Below are positions 51,279 to 60,547 of a DNA stretch of 64,000 nucleotides, one piece after another; the stretch's first letter is position 1; every line of letters begins with the position of its first letter. A program made the translations under genes and the position numbers. This DNA comes from Oleiagrimonas sp964566965 (GTDB lineage: Bacteria; Pseudomonadota; Gammaproteobacteria; Xanthomonadales; Rhodanobacteraceae), in NCBI GenBank assembly GCA_964566965.1, contig CAZMKO010000003.1:1-64000 (forward strand), in the 5' to 3' direction. The notes under the pieces were generated by a model. It worked only from the letters and a program-made list of their open reading frames with translations. It was not told where the DNA came from and made no database searches.

Positions 51279-53108
51279 ATGTGCGGAATCGTTGCCGCCG
51301 TCGCCCAGCGTGACGTCGCCCCCATCCTGATCGCCGGGCTGAAGGCCCTGGAATACCGTGGCTACGACTCGGCCGGCCTGGCCGTGCTGAACGAGGCGGG
51401 CGTCGAGCGCGTGCGCGCGGTGGGCAAGGTGCGTGAAATGGAAGCGCGCTACCTGGAACGGCCGCTTCCTGGCGGGACCGGCATCGCCCACACGCGTTGG
51501 GCCACGCATGGCATTCCCAGCGAGGATAATGCCCATCCACATGTGGCCGGCCGGGCCACGGTGGTGCACAACGGCATCATCGAGAACCACGAGGCGCTGC
51601 GCGCGCAGCTCCAGGCCACCGGCCGCCGCTTCGATTCGCAGACCGACACCGAGGTCATCGCCCACCTGGTCGACGAGGGCCTGCAACGTGACCTGGACCT
51701 GCGTGCCGCCGTGCAGGCCGCGCTGGCGCGTCTGGAGGGTGCCTATGCCATCGCCGTGATGGACAGCCAGGCGCCCGATTCGCTCATTGGCGCGCGTCGC
51801 GGCAGTCCGCTGGTGGTGGGCGTGGGCATCGGCGAACATTTCCTCGCCTCCGACGTGCAGGCGCTGATCCAGGTCACGCGCAAGGTCGCGTATCTCGACG
51901 AGGGCGACATGGTGGAGATCCGCCGTGACGGCTGGCAGGCCTTCGACGCCGCGGGTCGACCGGTCACGCGCGAGGTACGCGAGAGCGATCTGTCGGCCGA
52001 CGCCGTGGAGCGTGGCCAGTATCGCCATTACATGCAGAAGGAGATTTTCGAGCAGCCGCGCGCCGTGGCCGACACCCTGGAAGGGCGGCTCGGGCCGCAC
52101 GGCGTGCTGCCCAACATCTTCGGCGTCGGCGGCCAGACCTTGCTGGAACGGGCCCGCCAGCTGCACATCGTCGCCTGCGGCACCAGCTACCATGCCGGCA
52201 TGGTGGCCAAGTACTGGATCGAGTCGTTGGCCGGCGTGCCGGTCAGCGTCGAGGTCGCCAGCGAATACCGCTATCGCGACGTGGTGGTGCCGCCGGATAC
52301 GCTGTTCGTGGCCATCTCGCAATCGGGCGAAACTGCCGACACCCTGGCCGCCCTGCGCGAGACCGGCAAGCGCGGCTACCTGGCCACGCTGGGCATCTGC
52401 AACGTGCCCGAATCCTCGCTGGTGCGCGAGGCGGACCTGAAGTTGATGACCCGGGCCGGCCCGGAAATCGGCGTCGCCTCGACCAAGGCCTTCACCACGC
52501 AGCTGACCGCTTTGGCATTGCTGGCGTTGGAACTGGGCCGTTGCCACGGCCTGGATGCCTCGCTCTCCCGGACGCTGGCCGAGGAACTGGCCGGCCTGCC
52601 ACGTGCCATCGAAGGCGCCTTGCGCTGCGAGGACGCCATCGTGGCGCTGGCCGAGCAATTCGTGCACCGCGAGCACGCCTTGTTCCTGGGCCGTGGCGAG
52701 CAATTCCCCGTGGCATTGGAAGGTGCGCTGAAGCTGAAGGAAATCTCCTACATCCACGCCGAGGCCTATCCTGCCGGGGAACTGAAACACGGCCCGCTGG
52801 CGCTGGTCGACGAGGCCATGCCGGTGATCGCCGTGGCCCCCAACAACGCGTTGCTGGACAAGCTGAAGTCCAACCTGCAGGAAGTGCACGCCCGCGGCGG
52901 CCGTCTACTGGTGCTGGCCGATGCCGACACCGGTTTCCGGCTGGACGCGGACGAAGGCGAGCTGGTGGAGATTCCGGCCGGCGGTACCTTCACCGCTGCC
53001 GCCGTGTTCACCGTACCGCTGCAGTTGCTGGCTTACCACGTGGCCGTGTTGCGCGGCACCGACGTCGACCAGCCGCGCAACCTGGCCAAGTCCGTGACCG
53101 TGGAGTGA
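51279..53108 (+). CDS. glmS: Glutamine-fructose-6-phosphate aminotransferase (isomerizing)
   Basis: GlmS makes glucosamine 6-phosphate, the entry point to peptidoglycan and lipopolysaccharide amino sugars. The 609-residue protein begins with the processed Met-Cys2 nucleophile (MCGIVAAVAQRDVAPILIAG) and has HTRWATHGIPSEDNAHPH and VVHNGIIENHEALR in the glutaminase half. Two SIS domains follow (ACGTSYHAGMVAKYWIE, ISQSGETADTLAALR, EIGVASTKAFTTQL), ending RNLAKSVTVE. ATG 51279 is fixed by the catalytic Cys. Confidence 0.98.
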   Translation: MCGIVAAVAQRDVAPILIAGLKALEYRGYDSAGLAVLNEAGVERVRAVGKVREMEARYLERPLPGGTGIAHTRWATHGIPSEDNAHPHVAGRATVVHNGIIENHEALRAQLQATGRRFDSQTDTEVIAHLVDEGLQRDLDLRAAVQAALARLEGAYAIAVMDSQAPDSLIGARRGSPLVVGVGIGEHFLASDVQALIQVTRKVAYLDEGDMVEIRRDGWQAFDAAGRPVTREVRESDLSADAVERGQYRHYMQKEIFEQPRAVADTLEGRLGPHGVLPNIFGVGGQTLLERARQLHIVACGTSYHAGMVAKYWIESLAGVPVSVEVASEYRYRDVVVPPDTLFVAISQSGETADTLAALRETGKRGYLATLGICNVPESSLVREADLKLMTRAGPEIGVASTKAFTTQLTALALLALELGRCHGLDASLSRTLAEELAGLPRAIEGALRCEDAIVALAEQFVHREHALFLGRGEQFPVALEGALKLKEISYIHAEAYPAGELKHGPLALVDEAMPVIAVAPNNALLDKLKSNLQEVHARGGRLLVLADADTGFRLDADEGELVEIPAGGTFTAAAVFTVPLQLLAYHVAVLRGTDVDQPRNLAKSVTVE

Positions 53109-53119
53109 ACCTCGGTGCC

Positions 53120-53220
53120 ATCGCGGCCATGGGCCGCTCCCACATTTTTCATTCGTGCCCTGAGGATCACCTGTAGGAGCGGCCCATGGCCGCGATGCTT
53201 TGCGGGTCCCGAGTCCCGAG
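53120..53220. repeat. REP-like inverted pair 3 with CCCGAGT tail
   Basis: ATCGCGGCCATGGGCCGCTC at 53120 faces GAGCGGCCCATGGCCGCGAT ending at 53196. The spacer (TTTTTCATTCGTGCCCTGAG) differs from pairs 1 and 2. GCTTT and two TCCCGAG units follow up to the stop codon of the DUF481 gene. It fills the convergent gap after glmS. Confidence 0.85.
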
Positions 53221-54036
53221 TCAGAAGTTGTAAACCAGATTCGTCGTGTACAGCTGGTCGGTGCTCTTGGTGCCGGGCTGGGTGTTGGAGTTGTAGCGCA
53301 CCTGGTAACCGAGCTTCAGGGCGAGTTTTTTGGTCATGCTGACCGAAAGGCCCAGATCGTTCTGGTAGTACTTGTTCTTGGAGCCCGCCTCGACCAGCAG
53401 GGTATCCTCGAACTTGGTGTTCTCGGTGAGCTGCCATTTCCAGTTGATCAGGCCGCGCCCGACGATTTCGTGCTGGACCGGCGGCAGCACGCGATGGCTT
53501 TCGCCGTCGATGACCACGGTGGTGTAGTTGGACTGGTAGCGCTTGTAACCGGGACCGATTTCAAACGACAGCTCGGTACGCGCGCTTTTCAGGACAATGT
53601 AGCCGTAACCCAGCGAGAGAATGCCCTGCCAGCGGTTGGCGCCGAAGTCGTCGTGTTCGTAGCGCAACGCGCTGACCACGTAGCTGCGCGGGTCGAACTT
53701 GTAGCCGACCGAGGCGCCGCCCTCGTAGCGGTTGGCGGTGGTGGTGAACTGGCTGATGGATTCGCCGGTGTCGGCGTCGACCACCGTGACGTCGCCCTTG
53801 GAGCGCAGGCCGGTGAGGTAGAAGCTGTTCTTCCAGACTTCGTTTTCCTGCTTCAGGGCCAGCTTGGCATTGAGGTTTTCGGTATGCGAATTGCCTTGCG
53901 ACAGGGCGAAACCGAATTCGCCGGAGCCGGACCAGCCGCCGTTTGCGGCGTTGTCGGCATCCTGGGCCATGGCCGTCAACGGCAGGCACAGGGTCAGGGC
54001 GGCGGTGAGTGCGAGCAGTCGGGATGAGGGTTTCAT
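53221..54036 (-). CDS. DUF481 family outer-membrane beta-barrel-like protein
   Basis: The 271-residue precursor has a signal peptide ending near TAMAQDAD. It then shows alternating strands with aromatic girdles typical of a DUF481 barrel, such as WSGSGEFGFALSQGNSHTENLNAKLAL, NRYEGGASVGYKFD, LKLGYQVRYNSNTQPGTKSTDQ and a terminal aromatic LVYNF. The family is a putative salt-induced outer membrane protein of unknown function. ATG 54036 is taken; ATG 54042 is possible. The stop touches a TCCCGAG repeat. Confidence 0.9.
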   Translation of the reverse strand: MKPSSRLLALTAALTLCLPLTAMAQDADNAANGGWSGSGEFGFALSQGNSHTENLNAKLALKQENEVWKNSFYLTGLRSKGDVTVVDADTGESISQFTTTANRYEGGASVGYKFDPRSYVVSALRYEHDDFGANRWQGILSLGYGYIVLKSARTELSFEIGPGYKRYQSNYTTVVIDGESHRVLPPVQHEIVGRGLINWKWQLTENTKFEDTLLVEAGSKNKYYQNDLGLSVSMTKKLALKLGYQVRYNSNTQPGTKSTDQLYTTNLVYNF

Positions 54037-54229
54037 AGGCATCCGTGATGAGTGTGACCGGTAAGAAGGGACAGACCCCTGATAACACAATTCTCACATT
54101 GTAATGCGGTCCGGGTCACGGCAGGCCACGGCGCGACATGGCATGGGGGGTGCCGTTCAGCTGGGTGGGGCTTGCAGGCGTCGTGATGGCGTCTCATGCT
54201 GTGGCGACACCGACTGACCGGAACCGGCC

Positions 54230-55210
54230 ATGGATCGATACGAGCGTATTCTCACCCTGCACCGCACCTTGAAGAACGCACGCTATCCGGTGCCCCTGTC
54301 GCGCCTGCTGGAGGATCTTTCATGCTCGCGCGCCACGCTGTATCGGGACGTGGCCTTCTTGCGTGATGCCCTGGGGGCGCCGGTCGAGGGGGCCGGCGGC
54401 GACGAGGCCGCGTTCAGCTATGCCGACGGCGAGGGCGAGCGTTTCGAGCTGCCCGGCTTGTGGCTGACCAGTGAGGAACTGGCTGCCATATTGGCACTCA
54501 ACGAGTTGATCGGGCGTTCCGATCCGGGTGTGTTGACCGGGGCGCTGGCGCCGTTCAAGTCGCGCATCCAGCATTTGCTGGCCGACCGTGTCAGCGGCGA
54601 GTCACCACCCATCGAGCGCATCCGCGTCATTCCCTACGGGGCGCGCCGGCTGGACCAGCACGCGTTCCGCATCGTGGCCGGCGCGGTGTTGGAGCGTCAG
54701 CGTCTGGTGTTCCAGTATCGCGCCCGCACCACCGGCGATGACCGTCGTCGTGACGTGTCGCCACAACGTCTCACCCATTACCGCGACAACTGGTACCTGG
54801 ACGCCTGGGACCATGATCGCGAGGCGTTGCGCAGCTTCGCGGTGGACCGCATCGCGCGGCCGCAGGCGCGCAACGAACGTGCGCTGGACATGGACGACGA
54901 CGAGCTGGACGAGGTGCTGGCCTCCAGCTACGGCATTTTCGCCGGCAAGCCCAGAGCATGGGCCACGTTGCGCTTTTCGGCGCACGCGGCGCGCTGGGTC
55001 GCCGACGAGCATTGGCATTCCGGGCAGCAGGGAACCTGGCTGGCCGACGGCCGTTATGAGCTGAAGTTGCCGTATTCCAATTCCAGCGAATTGCTGCGCG
55101 ACGTGCTGAAGTACGGCGCCGACGCGGAGGTCGTGGCGCCGATCGAATTGCGCGAAAAAATGAAGATCCAGCTGCAACTGGCGCAAGGCATCTACCGCGA
55201 CCGTCCGTGA
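54230..55210 (+). CDS. WYL-domain transcriptional regulator with N-terminal helix-turn-helix
   Basis: The 326-residue protein has a winged HTH (DRYERILTLHRTLKNARYPVPLSRLLEDLSCSRATLYRD) and a WYL domain with VFQYRART, LTHYRDNWYLDAWDH and RSFAVDRI. The C-terminal extension contains SNSSELLRDVLKYGADAEVVAP. WYL proteins bind nucleic acid or other ligands and control DNA repair, phage defence or metabolism. No defence genes neighbour this one. ATG 54230 is good. The patatin-like gene follows after 36 bases and may be cotranscribed. Confidence 0.93.
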   Translation: MDRYERILTLHRTLKNARYPVPLSRLLEDLSCSRATLYRDVAFLRDALGAPVEGAGGDEAAFSYADGEGERFELPGLWLTSEELAAILALNELIGRSDPGVLTGALAPFKSRIQHLLADRVSGESPPIERIRVIPYGARRLDQHAFRIVAGAVLERQRLVFQYRARTTGDDRRRDVSPQRLTHYRDNWYLDAWDHDREALRSFAVDRIARPQARNERALDMDDDELDEVLASSYGIFAGKPRAWATLRFSAHAARWVADEHWHSGQQGTWLADGRYELKLPYSNSSELLRDVLKYGADAEVVAPIELREKMKIQLQLAQGIYRDRP

Positions 55211-55246
55211 GGCTGGCGCCGGTGATGCCTGCTTCGAGGTGTTTCC

Positions 55247-56176
55247 ATGAGTGCAGAACAAACCAGCGATATTGTTCCGGCGGCCGGCGCGCGGTCCCGT
55301 GTGGGCCTGGCATTGGGCGCAGGCGGGGCCAAGGGCCTGGCCTACATCGGCGTGATCGAGGAGCTGGATGCGCGCGGTTTCGATGTGGTCGCCATCGCCG
55401 GCAGTTCCATGGGGGCGCTGATCGGCGGCATCTACGCGGCCGGCAAGCTGGATGTCTACCGTGACTGGGTGTCGGCGTTGGCCAAGCTGGATGTGTTGCG
55501 TCTGGTCGACTGGAGCCTTTCCGGCGGTGGCCTGATCAAGGGCGAACGCATCATCGGCGTGCTGCGTGAGCTGATCGGCGAGGAGCGCATCGAGGAGCTT
55601 CCGATCACGTACACCGCGGTGGCCACCGACATCGACCGCCAGCGCGAGGTGTGGCTCGACCGCGGCCCCCTGTTCGAGGCCATCCGTGCTTCCATCGCCA
55701 TTCCGTCGATTTTTCGGCCGCACATGCGCGAGGGGCGGCGCCTGGTGGATGGCGGCCTGCTCAACCCGGTGCCGGTGATGCCGCTGCTGGGCGCCGATTG
55801 CGAGTACATTTTCGCGGTCAGTGCCGACGGTCCGTCCGAGGTGCCGGCCCCGGAGCAGGACGCGGCCGCCGATGACGACGAGCCCGAGGCCACCGGGTAT
55901 GGTCATCGCATCGCCGAATTCGTCTCGCGACTGGTGCCGCATGGCGAACCGAAGGAAAAGGTACCCGGCGCACTGGAGTTGTTGAACCAGTCACTGGATC
56001 TGATGCAGGCCAATCTCGCCGGTTTGCGGCTGGCTGCCTATCGTCCGGACCTGCTGATCGAGTTGCCACGCAACATGGCCACGTCCTACCAGTTCTACCG
56101 TGCCCGCGAGCTGATCGAACGCGGACGCGAACAGGCCGGCCGCAGCCTGGATGCGTGGGAGCGTCTGCCGAAGTGA
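55247..56176 (+). CDS. Patatin-like phospholipase
   Basis: The 309-residue protein has the patatin oxyanion loop LGAGGAKGLAYIGVIEEL, the Ser nucleophile in AIAGSSMGALIGGIYA and the Asp of LVDGGLLNPVPV, forming the Ser-Asp dyad of bacterial RssA/YlbK-like lipases. It lacks signal and membrane segments, so it acts in the cytoplasm or on the inner membrane. The start ATG 55247 is followed by a short polar leader. Substrate unknown. Confidence 0.93.
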   Translation: MSAEQTSDIVPAAGARSRVGLALGAGGAKGLAYIGVIEELDARGFDVVAIAGSSMGALIGGIYAAGKLDVYRDWVSALAKLDVLRLVDWSLSGGGLIKGERIIGVLRELIGEERIEELPITYTAVATDIDRQREVWLDRGPLFEAIRASIAIPSIFRPHMREGRRLVDGGLLNPVPVMPLLGADCEYIFAVSADGPSEVPAPEQDAAADDDEPEATGYGHRIAEFVSRLVPHGEPKEKVPGALELLNQSLDLMQANLAGLRLAAYRPDLLIELPRNMATSYQFYRARELIERGREQAGRSLDAWERLPK

Positions 56177-56225
56177 GCCTGGCTGGAGGGCGACCGTGCG
56201 TCATGGCCGGGCCGGCGCGCGTCGA

Positions 56226-56579
56226 CTACCGTTTTTTTTCCAGGTAATCGGCCAGAACCACGGCGTTGTTGTGCTTTTCGTCGCGCGCCGCGTACAGCAG
56301 AGTCAGTGTGCCGTGTTTCTTCGCCATGGCCAGCAGCGGTTTCCAGCCGTCCTCGTTGTCGTCGAGCTCGGCCCGGAAGCGCTTGCGGAACTCGTCCCAT
56401 TTGTCGGGATCGTGCCCGAACCAGCGGCGCAGGTCGTCCGAGGGCGCCACGTCCTTGCACCAATCGTCCAGCGCGGCCTTGTCCTTGCTCAGGCCGCGCG
56501 GCCACAGCCGGTCGACCAGCACGCGCCGGCCGTCGGGTCCGGCGGCTGCGTCGTATACGCGCTTGATGGCAATGCCCAT
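56226..56579 (-). CDS. DUF488 family protein
   Basis: The 117-residue protein has IKRVYDAAAGPDGRRVLVDRLWPRGLSKDKA, HDPDKWDEFRKRFRAEL and TLTLLYAARDEKHNNAVVL, all typical of the short DUF488 (YeaO-like) family of unknown function. The start ATG 56579 has GGAG nearby. It is downstream of the glycosyltransferase gene on the same strand. Confidence 0.88.
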   Translation of the reverse strand: MGIAIKRVYDAAAGPDGRRVLVDRLWPRGLSKDKAALDDWCKDVAPSDDLRRWFGHDPDKWDEFRKRFRAELDDNEDGWKPLLAMAKKHGTLTLLYAARDEKHNNAVVLADYLEKKR

Positions 56580-56634
56580 GGCTTGATCTCCTGGAGAACC
56601 GATGCCAACAGCATACGCTCCCGTGGCGCGCGGA

Positions 56635-57354
56635 TCAGCGGAGTTCCTCGACCTCGCTCACCTTGGCGCGACGCATCAGCCAGGCCACACCGCGCAGGTC
56701 CGCCAGGCCGACCCACAGCCGGTCGAACAGGCCGTATTTGGAGGTTCCGCGCGTGCGTGGACGATGTCCCACGGGGATGCTCTGGATACCGAAGCCGGTG
56801 CGTTTGACCAGCGCCGGCAGGTAACGGTGCATGTGGTCGAAATAGGGCAGACGCAGGAACGTGTCGCGCCGGACCAGCTTCAGGCCGCAGCCGGTGTCGG
56901 GCGTGGCATCCCTGAGCATGCGCGAACGCACCGCGTTGGCGACGCGCGAGGAGACACGCTTGCTGAAGCTGTCGCGGCGCGTGGTGCGCCAGCCGACGAA
57001 CAGATGCACCCGCGCGTCGGCCTTGTCGCGTGCGTCCAGCAGGCGCGGAATGTCGGCCGGATCGTTTTGTCCGTCACCGTCCAGCGTGGCCACCCAGTCC
57101 GCGCGCGCGGCGCGTATCCCGTGCCAAAGGGCGGTGCTCTGGCCGCTGCGCGAGTGGTGGCGCAGCACGCGCAGTTCGGGATGGCGGCGCATCTGGGCGG
57201 TCAGCACGTCGCGGCTGCCGTCGTTGCTGCAGTCGTCGACGTACACGACCTCGAAGTCCACCCGGCCGCGCAGGGTGGCGGTGATTTCGGCCAGCAGCGG
57301 CGCGATGTTGTCGCGTTCGTTGAAGACCGGGACGACGACGGAAAGCTGTGGCAT
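56635..57354 (-). CDS. Glycosyltransferase family 2 (dolichol-phosphate-mannose-synthase-like)
   Basis: The 239-residue enzyme has LSVVVPVFNERDNIAPLL, VVYVDDCSNDGSRD, ADWVATLDGDGQNDPADIPR with the metal-binding DxD-like part, DTGCGLKLVRRDTFLRL and TRGTSKYGLFDRLWVGL. This is the ArnC/DPM1-like branch that loads a sugar on polyprenyl phosphate. It has no C-terminal membrane helices. ATG 57354 is chosen over TTG 57369. The acceptor and sugar are unknown. Confidence 0.92.
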   Translation of the reverse strand: MPQLSVVVPVFNERDNIAPLLAEITATLRGRVDFEVVYVDDCSNDGSRDVLTAQMRRHPELRVLRHHSRSGQSTALWHGIRAARADWVATLDGDGQNDPADIPRLLDARDKADARVHLFVGWRTTRRDSFSKRVSSRVANAVRSRMLRDATPDTGCGLKLVRRDTFLRLPYFDHMHRYLPALVKRTGFGIQSIPVGHRPRTRGTSKYGLFDRLWVGLADLRGVAWLMRRAKVSEVEELR

Positions 57355-57504
57355 GGGCAGGGAATGCAATCAATGAGCGGCACGAGGTGCCGACGGGAAG
57401 AGGGCCGCGGTGCGCGTGGCCCTGGTGACGGCCGGTGATGGAGGGGCGGCCTGGTGGCGTGGTTGTTCCGCGGTCGGCTGGCCGCCAGGGCGGTATTGCA
57501 CCGG

Positions 57505-58368
57505 TTACCGCCGTACCTTCTCCAGGATGCCGTCCAGTTCGTCCAGGTTGTGGTAGTGGATGACCAGTTTGCCGCGGCCGCCACGGCCCGGCGTCAATTG
57601 CACCCGGGCGGCCAGATGCTCGGACAGCTCACGCTCCAGCGCCTCGGTGTCGGGGTCGCGGCGGCTGCCGGTGGTCTTTCGGGAGCCGCCGGCCTGGGCG
57701 TGGCGCGCGGCCTTTTCCAGTTCGCGCACCGACCAGCCGAGGGTGGAGGCCTGGCGCGCCAGCGGCACGGCGATGGATTCGTGCAGGGTCAGCAGGCAAC
57801 GCGCATGGCCCATCTCCAGCTTGCCGTCGTCCATCAGCTTGCGGATGGGGTCGGGCAGGTCGATCAGACGCAGCAGGTTGGACACCGCCGCGCGCGATCG
57901 GCCGACCGCTTCGGCGGCCTGCTGGTGGGTGAGGTCGAAATCGTCGATCAGGCGCTTCAGCGCGTCGGCTTCTTCCAGCGGCGTGAGATCCTGACGCTGG
58001 ATGTTTTCGATCAGTGCCATGGCCGGCACGGCCTGTTCGTCGACCTCCTTGATCAGGGCCGGCAGTTCTTTCAGGTTCGCTTTTTGTGCGGCACGCCAGC
58101 GTCGTTCACCGGCGATCAGCTCGTATTTTCGGGTGCCGATGGCACGCACCACCACCGGCTGGATCAGGCCCTGGGCCTTGATCGACTCGGCCAGTTCGTC
58201 GAGCGCCTCGGCGTTCCAGTGTCGCCGCGGCTGGTACTTGCCGGGCACGATGTGCTGGATGGGCAGCGTGTGCAGCTCGCCGTCCGCCCGCGCCGTACCG
58301 GTGGCTGTGTCGTTGTTGCTCAAGAGGGCGTCGAGGCCCCGTCCCAGTCCGCGTTTCTTGGTCGCCAT
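57505..58368 (-). CDS. parB: Chromosome partitioning protein ParB
   Basis: ParB binds centromere-like parS sites and loads as a CTP-dependent clamp. The 287-residue protein opens MATKKRGLGRGLDALL and has LPIQHIVPGKYQPRRHW, the arginine-rich box ELIAGERRWRAAQKA, a helix-turn-helix with TPLEEADALKRLIDDFDLTH, and a C-terminal dimer domain. It follows parA after nine bases. I saw no obvious parS palindrome in the window, so the sites lie elsewhere. Confidence 0.97.
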   Translation of the reverse strand: MATKKRGLGRGLDALLSNNDTATGTARADGELHTLPIQHIVPGKYQPRRHWNAEALDELAESIKAQGLIQPVVVRAIGTRKYELIAGERRWRAAQKANLKELPALIKEVDEQAVPAMALIENIQRQDLTPLEEADALKRLIDDFDLTHQQAAEAVGRSRAAVSNLLRLIDLPDPIRKLMDDGKLEMGHARCLLTLHESIAVPLARQASTLGWSVRELEKAARHAQAGGSRKTTGSRRDPDTEALERELSEHLAARVQLTPGRGGRGKLVIHYHNLDELDGILEKVRR

Positions 58369-58377
58369 GTGGGTTTC

Positions 58378-59184
58378 CTATGGATGCGTTGCGGCCTGCT
58401 GTGTGCCGGCGGCGCGTGCCGCCTTGCGCTCGCGCCGGATCATTTCGCCGGCCAGACCGAGGTAGGCGATGGCGCCGCGCGAGGAGCGGTCGTACAGGTT
58501 GATGGGTTTGCCGTGGCTGGGCGCTTCGGCCAGGCGCACGTTGCGCGGAATGATCGAGCGCAGCACCTTGTCGCCGAAGTGCTCGGTGAGCTGGGTGGAG
58601 ACCTCGTTGCCGAGGTTGTTGCGCACGTCGTACATGGTGCGCAGCAGCCCTTCCAGTTGCAGTTGCGGGTTCAGGCGCTGGCGCACGGCGCTGATGGTGT
58701 CGAGCAGGCTGGACAGCCCCTCCAGCGCGAAATACTCGCATTGCACCGGAATCAGCACGCCGTGCGCCGCGGTCAGGGCGTTGAGGGTCAGCAGGTGCAG
58801 CGACGGCGGGCAGTCGATGAGGATGGTGTGGTAGTGCCCGTCCAGTTTCTGCAGTTGTTCGTCCAGGCGCGATTCGCGCGCCATGGCGTCCATCAGCTTC
58901 AACTCGGCCGCGGTGAGGTCGGCATTGCCGGGCAGCAGATCGAAACCGGCCTCGGTGGTGACCACGGCCTCCTCGAAGGTGGCCTCGCCCAGCAGCACGT
59001 CGCATCCGTTGGGGCTGGCTTCGTTCTTGTCCACCCCCGAGGCCATGGTGGCATTGCCCTGCGGGTCCAGGTCCACCAGCAGTACCTTGCGCCGGGCCTC
59101 GGACAAGGCCGCGGCCAGGTTCACGGAGGTGGTGGTCTTGCCGACACCGCCCTTCTGGTTGGCAATGGCGATGATGCGCGTCAT
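58378..59184 (-). CDS. parA: Chromosome partitioning ATPase ParA (Soj)
   Basis: The 268-residue deviant Walker ATPase has IAIANQKGGVGKTTTSVNLAAAL, LLVDLDPQGNATMASG, HTILIDCPPSLHLLTLNAL and VLIPVQCEYFALEGL. It moves ParB-parS complexes over the nucleoid. ATG 59184 is the family start. It lies downstream of rsmG (118-base gap), the conserved rsmG-parA-parB order found near replication origins. Confidence 0.97.
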   Translation of the reverse strand: MTRIIAIANQKGGVGKTTTSVNLAAALSEARRKVLLVDLDPQGNATMASGVDKNEASPNGCDVLLGEATFEEAVVTTEAGFDLLPGNADLTAAELKLMDAMARESRLDEQLQKLDGHYHTILIDCPPSLHLLTLNALTAAHGVLIPVQCEYFALEGLSSLLDTISAVRQRLNPQLQLEGLLRTMYDVRNNLGNEVSTQLTEHFGDKVLRSIIPRNVRLAEAPSHGKPINLYDRSSRGAIAYLGLAGEMIRRERKAARAAGTQQAATHP

Positions 59185-59302
59185 GGCGTGTGGAGCCCCT
59201 GCACGGATGGAATCATGCCAGTCCGCCCGCGGACGCGCGCACGGCGCGCATCCGTCGACCGGCGTGCCTGGCGGACAGGCTGCAAAGCGTAGCATGGCAC
59301 GT

Positions 59303-59947
59303 TCACGGCGCCGCTCCGGTGCGGCCCAGGCACACCAGCCGGCGCTCGGCGTCCAGGCCGGGTACCGCCAGCATGTGCACGTCGCGAACCGTGAACCCGG
59401 CCGGCAGCGCGTCCAGTTCGGCCTGCGGGTACTGGCCCTTCATGGCCAGCCAGACGCCATCCGGCGCCAACAGGTGGCCCCCCCACTGCAACATGTCGCC
59501 GAGGCTGGCGAAGGCGCGAGCGGTGACACAATCGAACCGGCCGCGGACAGCCTCCACGCGTTGCTGGGCGACACGGACGTGATCCAGTTCCAACTCGCGT
59601 ACCGCCGCACGCAGGAAACGCGCCTTCTTGCCATTGGCGTCGACCAGGCACCAGGGACGTTGCGGCTCGGTGATGGCCAGTACCAGCCCCGGAATGCCCG
59701 CACCGCTGCCCAGGTCGATGGCGCTCCGGCCGGTGACGTACGGAGCGATGGCCAGCGCATCCAGCAGGTGGCGGGTGACCATGGCAGCGGGGTCGCGCAC
59801 GGCGGTGAGATTGTAGCTGCGGTTCCATCGTGCCAGCAGCTCCAGGTAATCGAGCAGGCGCGAGACGGTGGTGGCCGGCAACGTCAGGGACAGATCGGCC
59901 AGGCCGCCACGGAGGCGGCGCTCGAGGTCGGGGCGCGCAAAAGTCAT
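59303..59947 (-). CDS. rsmG: 16S rRNA (guanine527-N7)-methyltransferase
   Basis: RsmG methylates G527 of 16S rRNA. The 214-residue protein has YLELLARWNRSYNLTAVRDPAAMVTRHLLDALA, the SAM-binding IDLGSGAGIPGLVLAI, and VTARAFASLGDMLQW. ATG 59947 gives MTFARPDLERRL; the longer open frame is not needed. It leads the parAB cluster. Confidence 0.96.
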   Translation of the reverse strand: MTFARPDLERRLRGGLADLSLTLPATTVSRLLDYLELLARWNRSYNLTAVRDPAAMVTRHLLDALAIAPYVTGRSAIDLGSGAGIPGLVLAITEPQRPWCLVDANGKKARFLRAAVRELELDHVRVAQQRVEAVRGRFDCVTARAFASLGDMLQWGGHLLAPDGVWLAMKGQYPQAELDALPAGFTVRDVHMLAVPGLDAERRLVCLGRTGAAP

Positions 59948-60021
59948 CGGCTCATGATCCGTGATCGCGGCGACGGCGGCAATAGTGCAGGCGCGGTCAA
60001 GTGGTTGTCGGAGGCCATGGA

Positions 60022-60053
60022 ACACGAAACCCGCCATGGGGCGGGTTTCGTGT
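60022..60053 (-). terminator. Terminator of the SPFH gene
   Basis: ACACGAAACCCGCC (60022-60035) pairs perfectly with GGCGGGTTTCGTGT (60040-60053), about 30 bases past the stop at 60080. There is no long T-tract. Confidence 0.65.
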
Positions 60054-60079
60054 CGCAACGTTCCCCCCGGAACGAAGGG

Positions 60080-60547
60080 TCATGCAGGTGTGGCACGCAA
60101 ATCCACGCGCGTGATGAACACACCTTCGGGTTTCAATGCCTGGTTGAGGCGCGACTTGAGTTCGAGATTGCGGGCCACCGGATCCAAATCATGGTGGTTC
60201 CGGAATCCATCCAGGGCCTGTTCCCGGATGAGGAGGTCGGCGCGGTCGATCACGGCGTCGGCGCGGATCGGCTCAAGAACCTGCCAATACACCGTGCCAC
60301 GTACGCGGGAGGCGACCTCGCCCAAGGTTTCGTCCAGCTGCAGGATGCGGCCGGTAAGGCTGATTTTGTGTGCGATGTGATCGCGCAACGGCACGATCCA
60401 GTGCGTCCCCGGCGTCAGCAGCTTGGGCTGGGGGTGGTGACGGCGGTGCAGAGTGTAGACCTGGCCTTCGGGAATGCGCTTGACTGACAGACCCAGGGTC
60501 GTGGCGATGGCACCGAACAGAAAGATGAGGGTGATGGCGGCGGTCAT
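60080..60547 (-). CDS. Short SPFH/band 7 domain protein
   Basis: The 155-residue protein begins with a membrane helix (AAITLIFLFGAIATTLGLSV). A band 7 core then follows, with RIPEGQVYTLHRRHH, GTHWIVPLRDHIAHKISLTGRILQ and a C-terminal helix, LNQALKPEGVFITRVDLRA. Stomatin-type relatives are usually 250 or more residues with a long coiled coil; that part is absent here. No NfeD partner gene is adjacent. ATG 60547 is good. Confidence 0.82.
   Translation of the reverse strand: MTAAITLIFLFGAIATTLGLSVKRIPEGQVYTLHRRHHPQPKLLTPGTHWIVPLRDHIAHKISLTGRILQLDETLGEVASRVRGTVYWQVLEPIRADAVIDRADLLIREQALDGFRNHHDLDPVARNLELKSRLNQALKPEGVFITRVDLRATPA

Noticed and set aside
54230..56176. WYL regulator plus patatin-like phospholipase as an anti-phage defence system (CBASS-like)
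   Set aside because: No cyclic-nucleotide synthase or other defence gene is nearby, and the phospholipase is of the housekeeping RssA-like type.
57505..59184. parS sites near parAB
   Set aside because: I looked for the TGTTTCACGTGAAACA-type palindrome and saw none in the window; CACGTG at 31429 lacks the flanks.
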